Assembly (NCBI RefSeq): GCF_003711105.1
Contig: NZ_CP023865.1
Location: forward strand, 8,223,153-8,287,152
Length of the DNA: 64,000 bases
Direction: 5' to 3'
Source of the DNA: Actinoplanes teichomyceticus ATCC 31121
GTDB taxonomy: Bacteria > Actinomycetota > Actinomycetes > Mycobacteriales > Micromonosporaceae
How positions within the stretch are numbered: position 1 is the stretch's first letter; the number at the start of each line of letters is the position of its first letter. The position numbers were made by a program, and so were the translations under genes. Under the pieces are notes generated by a model. It ran no database searches. It saw only the letters and a program-made list of their open reading frames with translations, and was not told the DNA's origin. This document shows, piece by piece, positions 51,939-61,571 of this stretch.

Positions 51939-51980
51939 TGGGTGGGCTGGTGGGTGGGGCGGGGCGGGGTCGGTGGTGGG
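51939..51980 (+). other. G-run tract with quadruplex potential
   Basis: Runs of three to four G separated by one to four bases recur at least six times on the plus strand. This meets the usual G-quadruplex pattern. It lies 70-110 bases upstream of the HIT-like gene start, on the opposite strand to that gene. Confidence 0.5.
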
Positions 51981-52385
51981 TCCGTCGTCGTGCGTGGCGG
52001 ATCGAGGTGGTCCTGTGTTCTGACCGGGTCGTGGTCGTGCACGCCCATGCACCGACGCTGTGCTGAGCGTTTTCCGTTCCGCCAAGGCGGCGCGTCGACC
52101 TGCAACCGTGCTCCGAGGCGGGCGGGGCGTGTGCCGTCCCGGTGCGGTCCTCGGCGGTTCCTGGCTCACGGCACGCTGCTCGCCATGCAGGAGCCGAGCC
52201 GCCCATGGTCCATCGCAGGCGTCCCGGCGTTGCCCGGTCTGGCTGTCGGTCAGGCCGGGGTTGTTTTCGGACGCTGCGAGTCCCATCGGTCCGCCATCCC
52301 GCTGCGTCAGAGGCCTACGATCCCGGCCGGCCCTCTTGCTGGTCCGCAAGGTTCCAGGCGATCCTCACCTGATCCCACGATTCGT

Positions 52386-52512
52386 GCCGTCCCGCGACCA
52401 GGCCGTCCCACGACCAGGCCCTCTCGCGACCGCGCCGTCCCGCGCCAGGACGTCCCGCGATCAGCCCGTCCCAGGAGCAGGGCGTCCCGCGATCGGGCCC
52501 TCTCGCGATCAG
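52386..52512. repeat. 16-bp tandem repeat, about 8 copies
   Basis: The unit GCCGTCCCGCGACCAG recurs with variants such as GCCGTCCCACGACCAG, GCCCTCTCGCGATCAG and GACGTCCCGCGATCAG. The copies are degenerate, and 16 bases is not a codon multiple. Confidence 0.75.
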
Positions 52513-53230
52513 GCCGGCTCGCCGCCCAGCGATCGAGCCGTCTCCCGCTTGCGGGGCTTCAGCCGTCCCGCGATTCGGCTTTCCTGATCCCACGATTCCC
52601 TGTCCCACGCTCCGGTCGGCTCCAGATCGAACGCTCTCAGCGGTCCCGACTCGACTTTGTTGGGGCGACGACTGCATCGCTGCGCCGTCGTGACGCCGCC
52701 AGGCAACCATCGCGGTTCGCATTGCGCGCCGCTGCGAGGCCGCCAGCCGCGCACTGCCGCAAGCGCGCCGGCCGCGCGTTGCCGCAAGCACGCCCACCGC
52801 ACGCCCCGTCAGCCCGCCCGCTGCGCGCCGCCGTGATCCCGCCCGCCGCGAGGCCGCCTGCGGCGCGCCGCCGTGGTCTCACTCGCCGCCGCGCCGCACG
52901 CCGTCCCGATGTCCTGCGCTCCCGCACCGTCACGGTCACGCTGTCCTGGGCTGCCGGGCAGGCCGCTTGTGCCCGACGTCTACGCCGCTGTGCTGTCGTG
53001 CTCGCGCTTCGCAGCTGTGGCGGCCGCCCGACATCGCGTGCCGTTGAAGGCATGCCATGCTCCGTGGCGGTCCGCGGTCACCGCCATCTCTCTGTCCGGA
53101 GTGACCGTGGCGTGCCAAGCGTCATCTGGTGTCGCAGCGGCCAACCTATTCGTCGCGGCGGCCTACCACCTCGGCGCGTCATTTCTTGTGGTCGCAGCGC
53201 CCATCAGCCTCGCCGCTCCGCCGGGCCGCC

Positions 53231-53388
53231 GTCCACCGGACCGTCACGTCGCAATCCGGCTACCTCGCCGGACCGCCAGGTCGCAATCCGGCTACCTCGC
53301 CGGACCGCCAGGTCGCAATCCAGCCACCCCGCCGGACCGCCACGTCGCAGTCCGAGTGCCCCGCCAAACCGCCACGTCGCGTGGCGGC
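53231..53388. repeat. 32-bp tandem repeat, about 5 copies
   Basis: The unit contains CGCCGGACCGCCAGGTCGCA followed by ATCCGGCTACCT. Two copies are near-perfect and three are diverged. There are no unique spacers between copies, so it is not a CRISPR array. Confidence 0.8.
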
Positions 53389-54223
53389 ACGCGCCTGGTC
53401 CTCCCCGCGTCGTCACCGCCACCCGCCTCTGGTGCCGGGCCTCGGTCTCGGCGACCGGCTCGGCGCCGTGCGCCGGCGGAAACGCCGTCCACGGGAAGAT
53501 CCACAGCCCCGTGCGGCCTGAGACCGCGATCCCTCGGCGCACATCGATTTTCGCGCCGATCCAACTACCCGCCGAGCCGCTGCCCGCCGCCCCGCTGGCG
53601 CGTCTCGAACCGCTACCTCGCCATCCAACTGGCGCGCATCTTGATGGCTACTTCACCATCCCGTCGGTTCAGCATCCCGCTCACCGTGCGATGCTTCATG
53701 GAGTTGCTGCTCTGCCGTCTCGACTCGGACGCCGCCCGCGATATCGCTCAACAGGCGACTGTTGCAGTGGATGCCGGTGCAGCTGTGCCGTCCCAAGGTC
53801 ACTCTCTCACCGTTGCCGCATAGGCCCGCCGACCACGACACTCCGCGCACCCGCCGCGCGTTGGATCCTGTACCGGCCCATCACCGCTCCTGCGATATGA
53901 GCCCTACGCGGCTAGGGAGCATGCGGACGCTTCCGCAGCGATAAGCCCTCGTCGCCACGGTCACGACCGAATGCCGTAATCCATGTGACCCGAGGTTGGC
54001 TGTGCCTGACAGCCTGAGTCGCGCAGCCCCACTGGACTCCCCACCACCGTCGCCGGCGAGCTTGCCGTCGGTGTTGAGGTGAGTTCGCTCTGCCGTCGCC
54101 AGCCGACCGGTATCCGACCCGCGGGCTCCGACGCAGCGCCCGAAGATGTCGACAACATTCAGCATGCGACCATCCACACACCGATCCCCAAGTTATCCAC
54201 AGGAGTTATCCACAGGCCGCGCC

Positions 54224-54237
54224 GTTTCACGTGAAAC
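54224..54237. other. parS site 2
   Basis: A perfect GTTTCACGTGAAAC palindrome, 10 bases after the second DnaA box and part of the composite island. Confidence 0.9.
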
Positions 54238-54301
54238 GCGACGTAGAACGCTTGTGCACCCTGTGGATAGCGCGGTGGACTACCGCTGGCGCATCGGCAG
54301 C

Positions 54302-54315
54302 GTTTCACGTGAAAC
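54302..54315. other. parS site 3
   Basis: A perfect GTTTCACGTGAAAC palindrome, 78 bases after parS 2. Confidence 0.9.
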
Positions 54316-54759
54316 GGGAGTCACCGCGGCGTTCAACAGTCACAGCACACAGGCTGTGGATAGTGGTGTTCACCCATACTCAACGTCACTACGCCTTGGC
54401 CCATCCAGCCCGGCATGGCGGCATGCAGGAAGCCCGGCGGGCCCCGAGAGACGTGCTCCCACGCCCGTGGAAATGATCTCCCCAGCCCACCAGCATTCGC
54501 GTACGGAGACCATCGGCCCAACCCACGCGGCTTGCCATCCGATCCGGCCCGGTAGGTCGCCTACTTCGCTTGAGGTCCGACGCGGTGACGATCAACCACT
54601 AGATCGTGGGCCAAGGGCGTCGCTTGGAAGTGAGAGTCCAGCCGAGATCGACGCCGCGAACCGGACGAAGGCCCGGGGGCTGAGCGTGCAGACCGGCAGA
54701 CCAGGCCGCCTGCTGATAGACCAGGCTGCCCGCTTCCCAAGAGACTCCACATAGCGGGT

Positions 54760-55075
54760 CTGCCGACCGGCTGGCCGTCTGGCTGACTGGCCGTCTGGCA
54801 GGCGCACCCTGACCGACGGGCAGGCGGGCGCGCCAGCTGGCAGACCGGCAAGCAGGCGGGCGCGCCGACTGACAGGCCGACGGACAGGCGGGCAGGCCGA
54901 CGGCAGGCGGGCGCGCGACCGGTAGGCCGACGGACAGGCAGGCGGGTCGGCGGACACGCCGGCAGGCAGGCGGGCTAGTCAGCATGCGGGCTGGCAGGCG
55001 CTAGCCAGCATGAGGGTTGGCGGGCTAGCGGGCCAGCTGGCATAGGGGTCGAATGGCATCGACGCCAACGGCATA
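54760..55075. repeat. Degenerate tetranucleotide-periodic GGCA/GGCG/CCGA tract
   Basis: Bases 54760-54990 are made largely of elements such as GGCAGGCGGGCGCG, CAGGCCGACGGACAGG and GGCTGGCCGTCTGGC with a 4-base period. 54990-55075 show GGCTAGCGGGCCAGCTGGCAT variants. The pattern suggests a decayed microsatellite. It crosses all frames. Confidence 0.65.
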
Positions 55076-55704
55076 GCGGGTAAAGCTAGTAGAACCAGTC
55101 GGCATAGCGGATCAGCTGACCAAGCCAGTCGGCATATCGGGGCAACCGACATGGCGCAATCCAGATGAGCGGCGGCAGCGCCATCCTGCTCTCGACATAC
55201 ACGGCAGCTGGTCCATAGGTCGGCACGTCCCTCACACCGGTTGACGATTCGATCTCCGGTGGTCTTGAAGCCTCGATCAACAGTTCCGGATAGCGGGGTG
55301 GGGCAGGCTTTGCGCCTCGACTCGCTCCCGTCCGAGTCAGACAGCTCGGCAGTTGGCCTGCCGGGACACTCCCGCCGAAGCGAGACCAACGCACGTCCAC
55401 CACTCCACTGCGCCGAGCACCTCACACGCGTCTAACCAACGTCGGCTAGGCGGTGGTACCTGGTGACCCAGCCATCCATCCCGTTCCTACGTCAGCGATG
55501 ATCCAAAAGCAGAGGGCACACGGTGGACGAGAGCTGGAGAACGTCATCCGGCTACCTCAAGTCGTATCACCTCTAAACAGGCCGACCCGCTGTCTGCGGT
55601 CCAACCCCGTAGCAGGCCTCTTCGCCGCCATCTCCCCACCCAAGCCCTCAGTCCAAGACAACCGGGCCGTCGTACGGCATCCCTACGTACGATGAAACGG
55701 CACC

Positions 55705-55718
55705 GTTTCACGTGAAAC
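55705..55718. other. parS site 4
   Basis: A perfect GTTTCACGTGAAAC core inside a longer 22-bp palindrome extended by CACC on the left and GGTG on the right. Confidence 0.9.
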
Positions 55719-56548
55719 GGTGCGACGGCTTCCGAAGCACCCGGCGTCCTTGGATGCCGGCAACGTCTCCGCCGCCACCAGAAGCGGACCGCGACGGGAC
55801 GCCCCCGCGCCGACGCTCCGGAGAATGTCACGTCCGGCGCGGCGACCATCCCGCCCCGCTTGGTCCCAGCGCCAACCACGCGGTCATCGCCGAGCCACGC
55901 GCTCCACCTGACGTATGGAACGCCCCCGCCGGTCGACAGACCGCCCACCCCTCGAACGGGCGGCTCAATGATCAGCGCGGCGGCATACCTGGGCCCAGCC
56001 GGGGCCCTGGGCCCAGCCGAGCCGGCCACGTCGACAACCTGAATCGGACGACCCTCGCGCCGAGCTCAGCGACGTCATGCCCAACCCAGCATGGAACGTC
56101 ACCCGCGCACCGACTTCCGAGCCGCCTGGAGTCACCCAGAATGCCCCCGGCTCATTCGCACACTCCCGGGCGCTTCGCCAGCCCGAGCCCGCGGTCGTCC
56201 CGGCTTCCTTGAGTCGCATGAGGCTCGGCCTACCGCGCTACGAAACGCATCGCTTTACCGTCGCCCGAGTCGCGCCGAAGCGACATCATCGCCCTGCATT
56301 GTCTGACGATCTCGTTGACACGCCTGCGCACCACGAGTTCCGAGAGCAGCGACTTTCGCCGATCGCATGGCCGTTCGGACGGGGCGGATCCAAAAGCCCG
56401 ACGAGCCGACCGAGTACGGCAGTCTGAAACCGCATCCGCACCACCGCTACGAATGATTCTCGGTCGCCGGAAGTCCGGAACGATCCACCGCCAGCTGTCG
56501 CCTTCTCCCCGCGACACTGCACCGAGAGAAGCGACGCCACGCTCGACT

Positions 56549-56590
56549 GAATGTCACCATGCGGGGCTCGAGAGAATGTCACCATGCGGG
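56549..56590. repeat. Direct repeat of a 17-mer
   Basis: GAATGTCACCATGCGGG occurs at 56549-56565 and again at 56574-56590. The two copies lie about 350 bases downstream of the parB stop side, in otherwise unannotated sequence. Confidence 0.6.
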
Positions 56591-56878
56591 CGAAATGCGA
56601 AAGTGATTAACGATAGCTCCAGGCCGCGCATTCGGACCGGCTCGCCGCACAGTCGGCGCTCGATAAGGCAACGCACCCCGATCTCAGGATCAGGACACCA
56701 TCCCGCCCGCGACCTGCCGGCCAGGCCGCGCGGCAGCCACATGGCATACCGACTCGCCCCCGGAAGACAACAGCACCCAGTAGCAGCCCGACCCCCGGGA
56801 CCACCAATCGCCCAGCGAAAACTCCACCGGGGCCGCTGCCGAAATGCCAGGAGAATGGCTCTGACAGAACCAAAACCT

Positions 56879-56912
56879 GAGGGCGGCACACGTCCCAGCG
56901 TGTGCCGCCCTC
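56879..56912 (-). terminator. Intrinsic terminator of parAB
   Basis: GAGGGCGGCACACG and CGTGTGCCGCCCTC form a perfect 14-bp stem with a 6-base loop. On the minus strand AGGTTTTGG follows. It is 30 bases after the parB stop. Confidence 0.9.
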
Positions 56913-56941
56913 GTCTCAAGCAGTCGGAGACCCGGAGGACC

Positions 56942-58012
56942 TCACTCCTCACCCGCGGAGCGAGCCCCCTCGTCCTCAACCCCGATCATGCCCACGATCC
57001 GCTCCAGATCGTCCACGGTCGCGAACTCGATCGTGATCTTGCCTTTGTTCCGTCCGATGTCCACCTTCACCCGGGTGTCGAACCGGTCGGACAGCCGCTC
57101 CGCCAGATCGTTCAGCGCGGGCGCGTGCACCTTGGCGCGCCGGGTCGGGGCCGCCTTCTTGACGGGGCCGTCCTGCTGCGCCAGCTGAACGATCTCCTCG
57201 GTCGCCCGGACGGAAAGTCCCTCCCGGACGATCCGCCCGGCGAGCTCCTCCTGCGCTTCGGCCCCGTCGAGTCCGAGCAACGCCCGAGCGTGCCCCGCCG
57301 ACAGCACGCCGGCCGCGACCCGGCGCTGGACCGGCGCCGGCAGGTTCATCAGCCGTATCGTGTTCGAGATCTGCGGGCGGCTGCGCCCGATCCGCCGGGC
57401 CAGTTCCTCGTGTGAGACCCCGAACTCCTCAAGGAGCTGGGAGTAGGCGGCCGCCTCTTCGAGCGGGTTGAGATTGGCGCGGTGGATGTTCTCGAGGAGC
57501 GCGTCCCGGAGCATCGCGTCGTCGGGTGTGTCCCGGACGATGGCCGGGATCGTCTCCCTGCCCACGGCTTGGGCGGCACGCCACCGGCGCTCGCCCATGA
57601 CCAGTTCGTACCGCCCGTCGCCGAGATCGCGGACCACGATCGGCTGGAGGAACCCGACCTCCTGGATCGAGGTCTTCAGTTCCTCCAGCGCCTCCTCGTC
57701 GAAGACGTGCCGCGGCTGCTTGGCGTTGGGCTCGATCGACGACACCGGCAGTTCGGCGAAGCGCGCGCCGGGCACCGGGGCGAGGTCGTCGCCGGACACC
57801 GCGGCCGGGGCGGGCGCCGACGCGGGTGCCGACGGGACCTGCGGCGCGGCCGTCGGTAGCCCGTCGGCGGTCACCGCGACCGCCACCGGGGGTGCCGGGA
57901 CGGCCGGCTCGGGAGTGACGTCCGGGGTGTGCTCCACCGGCTCGACGGCAGGCGCCGTGGGGATCAGCGCGCCCAGGCCACGGCCCAAGCCACCCCGCGG
58001 ACGGTTCTTCAT
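56942..58012 (-). CDS. parB: Chromosome-partitioning protein ParB (CTPase clamp)
   Basis: ParB loads on parS and slides, recruiting SMC and ParA. The 356 residues have a Pro/Ala-rich N-terminal region of about 85 residues, then [19 protein letters not shown] (about 97-115) and the CTP-binding GERRWRAAQ motif (about 139). The helix-turn-helix [19 protein letters not shown] (about 197-215) follows, and a C-terminal dimerisation domain. The start ATG overlaps the parA stop (ATGA). Seven parS-like sites are in the window. Confidence 0.97.
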   Translation of the reverse strand: MKNRPRGGLGRGLGALIPTAPAVEPVEHTPDVTPEPAVPAPPVAVAVTADGLPTAAPQVPSAPASAPAPAAVSGDDLAPVPGARFAELPVSSIEPNAKQPRHVFDEEALEELKTSIQEVGFLQPIVVRDLGDGRYELVMGERRWRAAQAVGRETIPAIVRDTPDDAMLRDALLENIHRANLNPLEEAAAYSQLLEEFGVSHEELARRIGRSRPQISNTIRLMNLPAPVQRRVAAGVLSAGHARALLGLDGAEAQEELAGRIVREGLSVRATEEIVQLAQQDGPVKKAAPTRRAKVHAPALNDLAERLSDRFDTRVKVDIGRNKGKITIEFATVDDLERIVGMIGVEDEGARSAGEE

Positions 58013-59217
58013 GCCGTGCCTCCCGTGTTGACCCCACGCATCGCGATCTCCAGGGCAGCCTCGAAGTAGCTCGTTGCGCCCCTTGATCCCGGATCGTAGG
58101 TCATCACCGATTGGCCGTAGCTCGGAGCCTCCGACACCCGCACGTTACGGGGAATGACCGCGTTCAGGACCTTGGCCCCGAAGTGGTTCCGCACGTCCTG
58201 CTCGACCGCGTCGGCCAGCCGGGTACGCCGGTCGTACATGGTCAGCAGGATCGTCGAGACGTCCAGGGTCGGGTTCAGGTGCTGACGTACCAGGTTGATG
58301 TTGTTGATCAGCTGATTCAGACCCTCAAGCGCGTAGTACTCACACTGGATCGGGATCAGCACCTCCTGCGCCGCGCAGAGCGCGTTGACGGTCAGCAGAC
58401 CGAGCGACGGCGGGCAGTCGATGAAGACGTAATCGAACTTCTCCGGGTGCCCGGCGATTGCTCGCGCCAGCCGGGACTCACGAGCCACCACGGAGACCAG
58501 TTCGATCTCCGCACCGGCGAGGTCGATGGTGGCCGGCACGCAGAACAGGTTCGGAATGCCCTCGACGCCCTGCGCAACCTCCGCCAGCGGAACGTTGTCG
58601 ATCAGGCAGTCGTACACGTCCGGCACGCCGGCGTGGTGCGGCACGTTGAGTCCGGTGGACGCGTTGCCCTGCGGGTCCAGGTCGACCACCAGCACCCGGT
58701 TGCCGTGGAGCGCGAGGGCCACCGCCAGGTTGACCGTGGTGGTCGTCTTCCCGACGCCGCCCTTTTGATTGGCGACACAAATCACCCGGGGATGGTCCGG
58801 GCGCGGCATGATGATCTCGCCGCTCGGGTTGAGGATCTGCACAGCTCGCAACGCTTCCATGGCCAGGGGCGGATCGTCCTCATCCACGCTCGGCGTTTCA
58901 CGTGAAACATGCTCGTCGGGTTGAACGGAGGCGCCAGAAGTGGGGACACCGGAGGCGGATACGGCGGGAGCCGGTGCCGCGGCCGGCTGTCCGACGCCCG
59001 GAGGTACCGACCGGGGCGCCGGTGCCGGGCCGCGGAAGTCATCGGAACGCGGCGGCACGGCCCGGCCGTACCCATAGCTGCCGGAGGGCGAGGCACCGTA
59101 TCCGCCCGGCCGGGGCAGCGGGACCCCCTGCTCACCAGCGTTCAGGCCGCCCGCGTTCACTCCCGACGGCCGGTCGAGAGGCGACTCGGTTTCACGTGAA
59201 ACACCGTACTCATGCAC
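58009..59217 (-). CDS. parA: Chromosome-partitioning ATPase ParA (Soj)
   Basis: ParA is a deviant Walker ATPase that moves origins along the nucleoid. The 402 residues have a disordered N-terminus of about 130 residues and then [16 protein letters not shown] (about 147-162), [11 protein letters not shown] and [18 protein letters not shown] 59217 ([14 protein letters not shown]) was chosen because AGGGA lies 7 nt before it and third-position G+C rises sharply from there. The frame is open to 59805, but that part contains TTA and other rare codons. Two parS palindromes lie inside the coding region and are translated as VSRET (59189-59202 and 58895-58908). Confidence 0.93.
   Translation of the reverse strand: MHEYGVSRETESPLDRPSGVNAGGLNAGEQGVPLPRPGGYGASPSGSYGYGRAVPPRSDDFRGPAPAPRSVPPGVGQPAAAPAPAVSASGVPTSGASVQPDEHVSRETPSVDEDDPPLAMEALRAVQILNPSGEIIMPRPDHPRVICVANQKGGVGKTTTTVNLAVALALHGNRVLVVDLDPQGNASTGLNVPHHAGVPDVYDCLIDNVPLAEVAQGVEGIPNLFCVPATIDLAGAEIELVSVVARESRLARAIAGHPEKFDYVFIDCPPSLGLLTVNALCAAQEVLIPIQCEYYALEGLNQLINNINLVRQHLNPTLDVSTILLTMYDRRTRLADAVEQDVRNHFGAKVLNAVIPRNVRVSEAPSYGQSVMTYDPGSRGATSYFEAALEIAMRGVNTGGTA
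58895..58908. other. parS site 5, inside parA
   Basis: A perfect GTTTCACGTGAAAC within parA, read as VSRET in [11 protein letters not shown] at about residues 104-109. Confidence 0.9.
59189..59202. other. parS site 6, at the parA 5' end
   Basis: A perfect GTTTCACGTGAAAC at codons 6-10 of parA, read as VSRET. Its place just after the start codon could let bound ParB affect parA expression. Confidence 0.9.
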
Positions 59218-59805
59218 CGCTTTATCCCTGTTGGCTAGGAACGGGTCGGCCGGCGAAACGTGCGTTCCGGCGGGAGAGATCCGGTCCACACTATCGACGC
59301 CTGGCCAGCCTACGGCTGTCGGGCGAGCGTTGCCATTCCCGTGCACAGGATGAGTCGTGCGCAACGTCGGGTCATCGCCCTCCGGCGGCTCTACAAAGAC
59401 CATCACGCCCGACACAAGGCGTAAAGTGCCGCCATACCCGCCCACACCGCGATGGTCCCGGTCATCGCGCGGCCCGCCGCACTCGTCGAGACACTCCATT
59501 CCGGTACGGCCGTCGCCCACCTCGGGCCGACTGAATTCACCCTCAGGGGCAGTGCCGACCACCGTTTCCCGTGAAACATCGTCCTCCGCTGCCACCGGCT
59601 CGACGGGCACCGGGGACAGGGAGGACGGTTCCTGGGCCCGCACACCCGCTCCCGTGTCCAGCGGATTCGGTGCCGGAGCCCGCTCGGCGCCCGAGACGCC
59701 CGGGACGTCGGGCACGGCGGCGGGCTCAGGTCGTACGTAGGAGGTCTTTGATGGCGCGGGGCGCGCCCTGCGCGCATGCCGCTTCCTCGCACCCCGTCTG
59801 GCCAT
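59218..59805. other. Region between rsmG and parA with a strong but probably unused ribosome-binding site
   Basis: A frame fused to parA stays open through all 588 bases. ATG 59805 directly abuts the rsmG stop and follows GGAGGGG. However, the codon bias falls in the middle (TTA, CTT, TTT and GTA codons in one short segment) and no domain is seen. It may be a parA leader region, or the first part may be a short decayed gene. It holds the parS variant at 59564-59577. Confidence 0.5.
59564..59577. other. parS-like site 7 (one mismatch)
   Basis: GTTTCCCGTGAAAC differs from the palindrome at one central base. It is in the parA leader, in the same frame as the other VSRET sites. Confidence 0.6.
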
Positions 59806-60855
59806 CTATCCCCTCCGTGTATTCCCCCGTCCGCCGCCGCGGCGCTCGCGCCCGGCGCGGCCCCCGTCGCGCCCGGGCCGGCCGCCGTCACCGCGCTGAT
59901 CGGATCCGCCACCCGGCTGCCGCGCGCCGGACCGGCCGCCCCGGCTCGCACCGGAACGGCCACCCGGGCCGCGCCGGGACTCCACCTCCCGGTCCTTGAC
60001 GATCTCCACGATCGTCACCGGCGGATCGATCAGCCCGGACCCACAGAGCCGGATCGCCGGCTCCCCGCCGCCGAGTCGTTCGATCGCGAGACGGTGCTCA
60101 CCGATCTCCTCCGCCGCCGACGCCCCCTTGAGCGCCAGCAGCCGGCCACCGACCCTGGCGAGCGGCAGGCACCAGCCAGCCAGCCGATCCAGCGGCGCCA
60201 CGGCCCGAGCGGTGACGATGTCGGCGCCACCGGCCTCGCCGATCACCTCTTCAGCCCGGCCGCGCAGGACCGTGACGTTGTCCAGACCGAGCTCGTCGAC
60301 CGCCTCGGTCAGGAAGGCGGTCCGACGGGCCATGGGCTCGACCAGGGTGATGCCAAGATCTGGCCGGGCCACAGCCAGCACGATACCGGGCAAACCGGCA
60401 CCGGAACCGACGTCGACGACGGATGCGCCGATAGGGAACAGAGAGGCGACAACCCCACAGTTGACCAGGTGCCGGTCCCAGAGCCGCGGCGTCTCCCGCG
60501 GACCGATCAGACCGCGCACGACGCCCTCGGTCGCGAGCAGCCGGGCGAACCGCCCGGCCAGCGCCAAGCGGTCACCGAACACCTCGGTCGCCACGGCAGC
60601 GAGCTCGGCCGGGGGCTGCGCGATGTCGCTGACGTCGACGGTCGCGGAAGCCGGGGACTCGGCGGAGGAGTCCCCGGCTTCCGCGGCGGATCCAGCGGAC
60701 CGGCCCCGGGCGACCGGAAGGGAATCGGTGGACGAACCGGATCCGCTCGCCGGCGAAGGCTCGTCGGACCGTCCGGTGGGGGCGGGGAAAGACGACGGCC
60801 CGGGCGCTGTGCCGCCCGGGCCGAGGTCACCCGCGCCGAAGCGTGGGTCGGTCAT
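59806..60855 (-). CDS. rsmG: 16S rRNA (guanine527-N7)-methyltransferase RsmG (GidB)
   Basis: RsmG methylates G527 of 16S rRNA; loss gives low-level streptomycin resistance. The 349 residues are longer than the usual 210-250. Extra sequence is a Gly/Ser/Ala-rich N-terminal 75 residues and a basic Arg/Gly-rich C-terminal 60. The core has [14 protein letters not shown] (about 122), the SAM motif [16 protein letters not shown] (about 145) and [18 protein letters not shown] 60855 lies next to GGCGGAG and overlaps nothing; jag ends 1 bp upstream. Confidence 0.95.
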   Translation of the reverse strand: MTDPRFGAGDLGPGGTAPGPSSFPAPTGRSDEPSPASGSGSSTDSLPVARGRSAGSAAEAGDSSAESPASATVDVSDIAQPPAELAAVATEVFGDRLALAGRFARLLATEGVVRGLIGPRETPRLWDRHLVNCGVVASLFPIGASVVDVGSGAGLPGIVLAVARPDLGITLVEPMARRTAFLTEAVDELGLDNVTVLRGRAEEVIGEAGGADIVTARAVAPLDRLAGWCLPLARVGGRLLALKGASAAEEIGEHRLAIERLGGGEPAIRLCGSGLIDPPVTIVEIVKDREVESRRGPGGRSGASRGGRSGARQPGGGSDQRGDGGRPGRDGGRAGRERRGGGRGNTRRG

Positions 60856-60856
60856 C

Positions 60857-61432
60857 TCACTCCGCCACGCGAACCACGATGCGCCGGCTCGGCTCCACGC
60901 CCTCGGACTCGCTCTGCACGCCCGGAATCGCGTTGACCACGTCGTGCACGCACTTGCGCTCGAAGGCCGACATCGGCTCCAGGCGGACCGGCTCGCCGTG
61001 CTCCTTGACCTTCTCGACGGCGTTGCGTGCCACCGCGGCGAGCTCCTTGCGCCGGGTCGCGCGGTAGCCGCCGATGTCGAGCAGCAGCCGGCTCGGCGAT
61101 CCGGTGGCCCGGAAGATCGCCAGGCGGGTCAGCTCCTGCAGCGCCTCCAGGGTGGCGCCCCGCTGGCCGACCAGCGGCTGCAGCCGGCCGCCGACCACCT
61201 CGACCATCGGGCGGCCGGCGGAGACCAGCTCGTCGATGTCACCGTCGTAGTCGAGGATGTCCAGCAGACCCTCGACGTAGTCCGCGGCGATCTCGCTCTG
61301 CCGGAACAGGTCGCCGTCCGAGGCGGCACTCTCCGACTTCTTCGCCTCCGCGCCGGACTCGGCGGCGGCTTCCACAGCTGCGGTGGCCTCCGCGGATGAG
61401 TCGGAAGCAGGGGGAGTACTGGTGTCGGTCAC
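60857..61432 (-). CDS. khpB: Jag/KhpB RNA-binding protein
   Basis: The 191-residue cytoplasmic protein has an Ala/Glu/Ser-rich N-terminal 50 residues, a KH-like domain with [18 protein letters not shown] (about 85-103), then [12 protein letters not shown]. The R3H domain has [17 protein letters not shown] (R-x3-H pattern) and ends in [10 protein letters not shown]. KhpB binds RNA and affects cell-wall synthesis and size. It sits beside yidC as in most Gram-positives. GTG 61432 follows GGAGATGA; the frame reaches 61528. Confidence 0.93.
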   Translation of the reverse strand: MTDTSTPPASDSSAEATAAVEAAAESGAEAKKSESAASDGDLFRQSEIAADYVEGLLDILDYDGDIDELVSAGRPMVEVVGGRLQPLVGQRGATLEALQELTRLAIFRATGSPSRLLLDIGGYRATRRKELAAVARNAVEKVKEHGEPVRLEPMSAFERKCVHDVVNAIPGVQSESEGVEPSRRIVVRVAE

Positions 61433-61571
61433 GGTCTCATCTCCGTTGTCACTCGGGCCGGACCGAGATCGGTCCGCTGTTTCCCGCGCCGCCGACATGC
61501 GTACGTGTCGCGGGGAGGTCTGTAGCAAGGGGAGCGCGCGAGGCCCACGCGTGCCGGGCCTCGCGCAGCGA

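Larger units (their letters stand above)
54193..54363. other. Composite DnaA-box and parS island
   Basis: The order is TTATCCACA at 54193-54201, TTATCCACA at 54206-54214, parS at 54224-54237, TGTGGATAG at 54262-54270, parS at 54302-54315, TGTGGATAG at 54355-54363. The first two are perfect DnaA boxes in a 13-bp direct repeat (AGTTATCCACAGG). The last two are one mismatch off and inverted. The A+T content is raised around them. The arrangement is suggestive of a DnaA-ParB regulatory or secondary origin-like site. Confidence 0.8.
51872..56941. other. 5-kb stretch with no convincing gene
   Basis: Frames of up to about 650 codons exist, but all are Arg/Pro/Ser-rich, cross short repeats, lack ribosome-binding sites, and have poor third-position bias for this genome. 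The content is degenerate repeats (52386-52512, 53231-53388, 54760-55075), a G-rich tract (51939-51980), parS sites and DnaA boxes (54193-54363 and 55705-55718), and A+T-richer stretches at 53600-54200 and 55100-56900. I saw no RNA gene. It may be a structural chromosomal domain around the segregation sites. Confidence 0.7.

Noticed and set aside
53231..53388. Possible CRISPR array
   Set aside because: Units are directly adjacent with no unique spacers, and there are no cas genes in the window.
51942..53900. Open frame of 652 codons in the gene-free region
   Set aside because: The product is Arg/Pro/Ser-rich, crosses three unrelated repeat families, has no ribosome-binding site and poor third-position bias. 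Overlapping frames of similar length occur on both strands, as expected for repeats in GC-rich DNA.
58009..59805. 598-residue ParA starting at 59805
   Set aside because: Codon bias between 59218 and about 59560 is not that of a gene here (TTA, CTT, TTT), and a ribosome-binding site and bias change support 59217.
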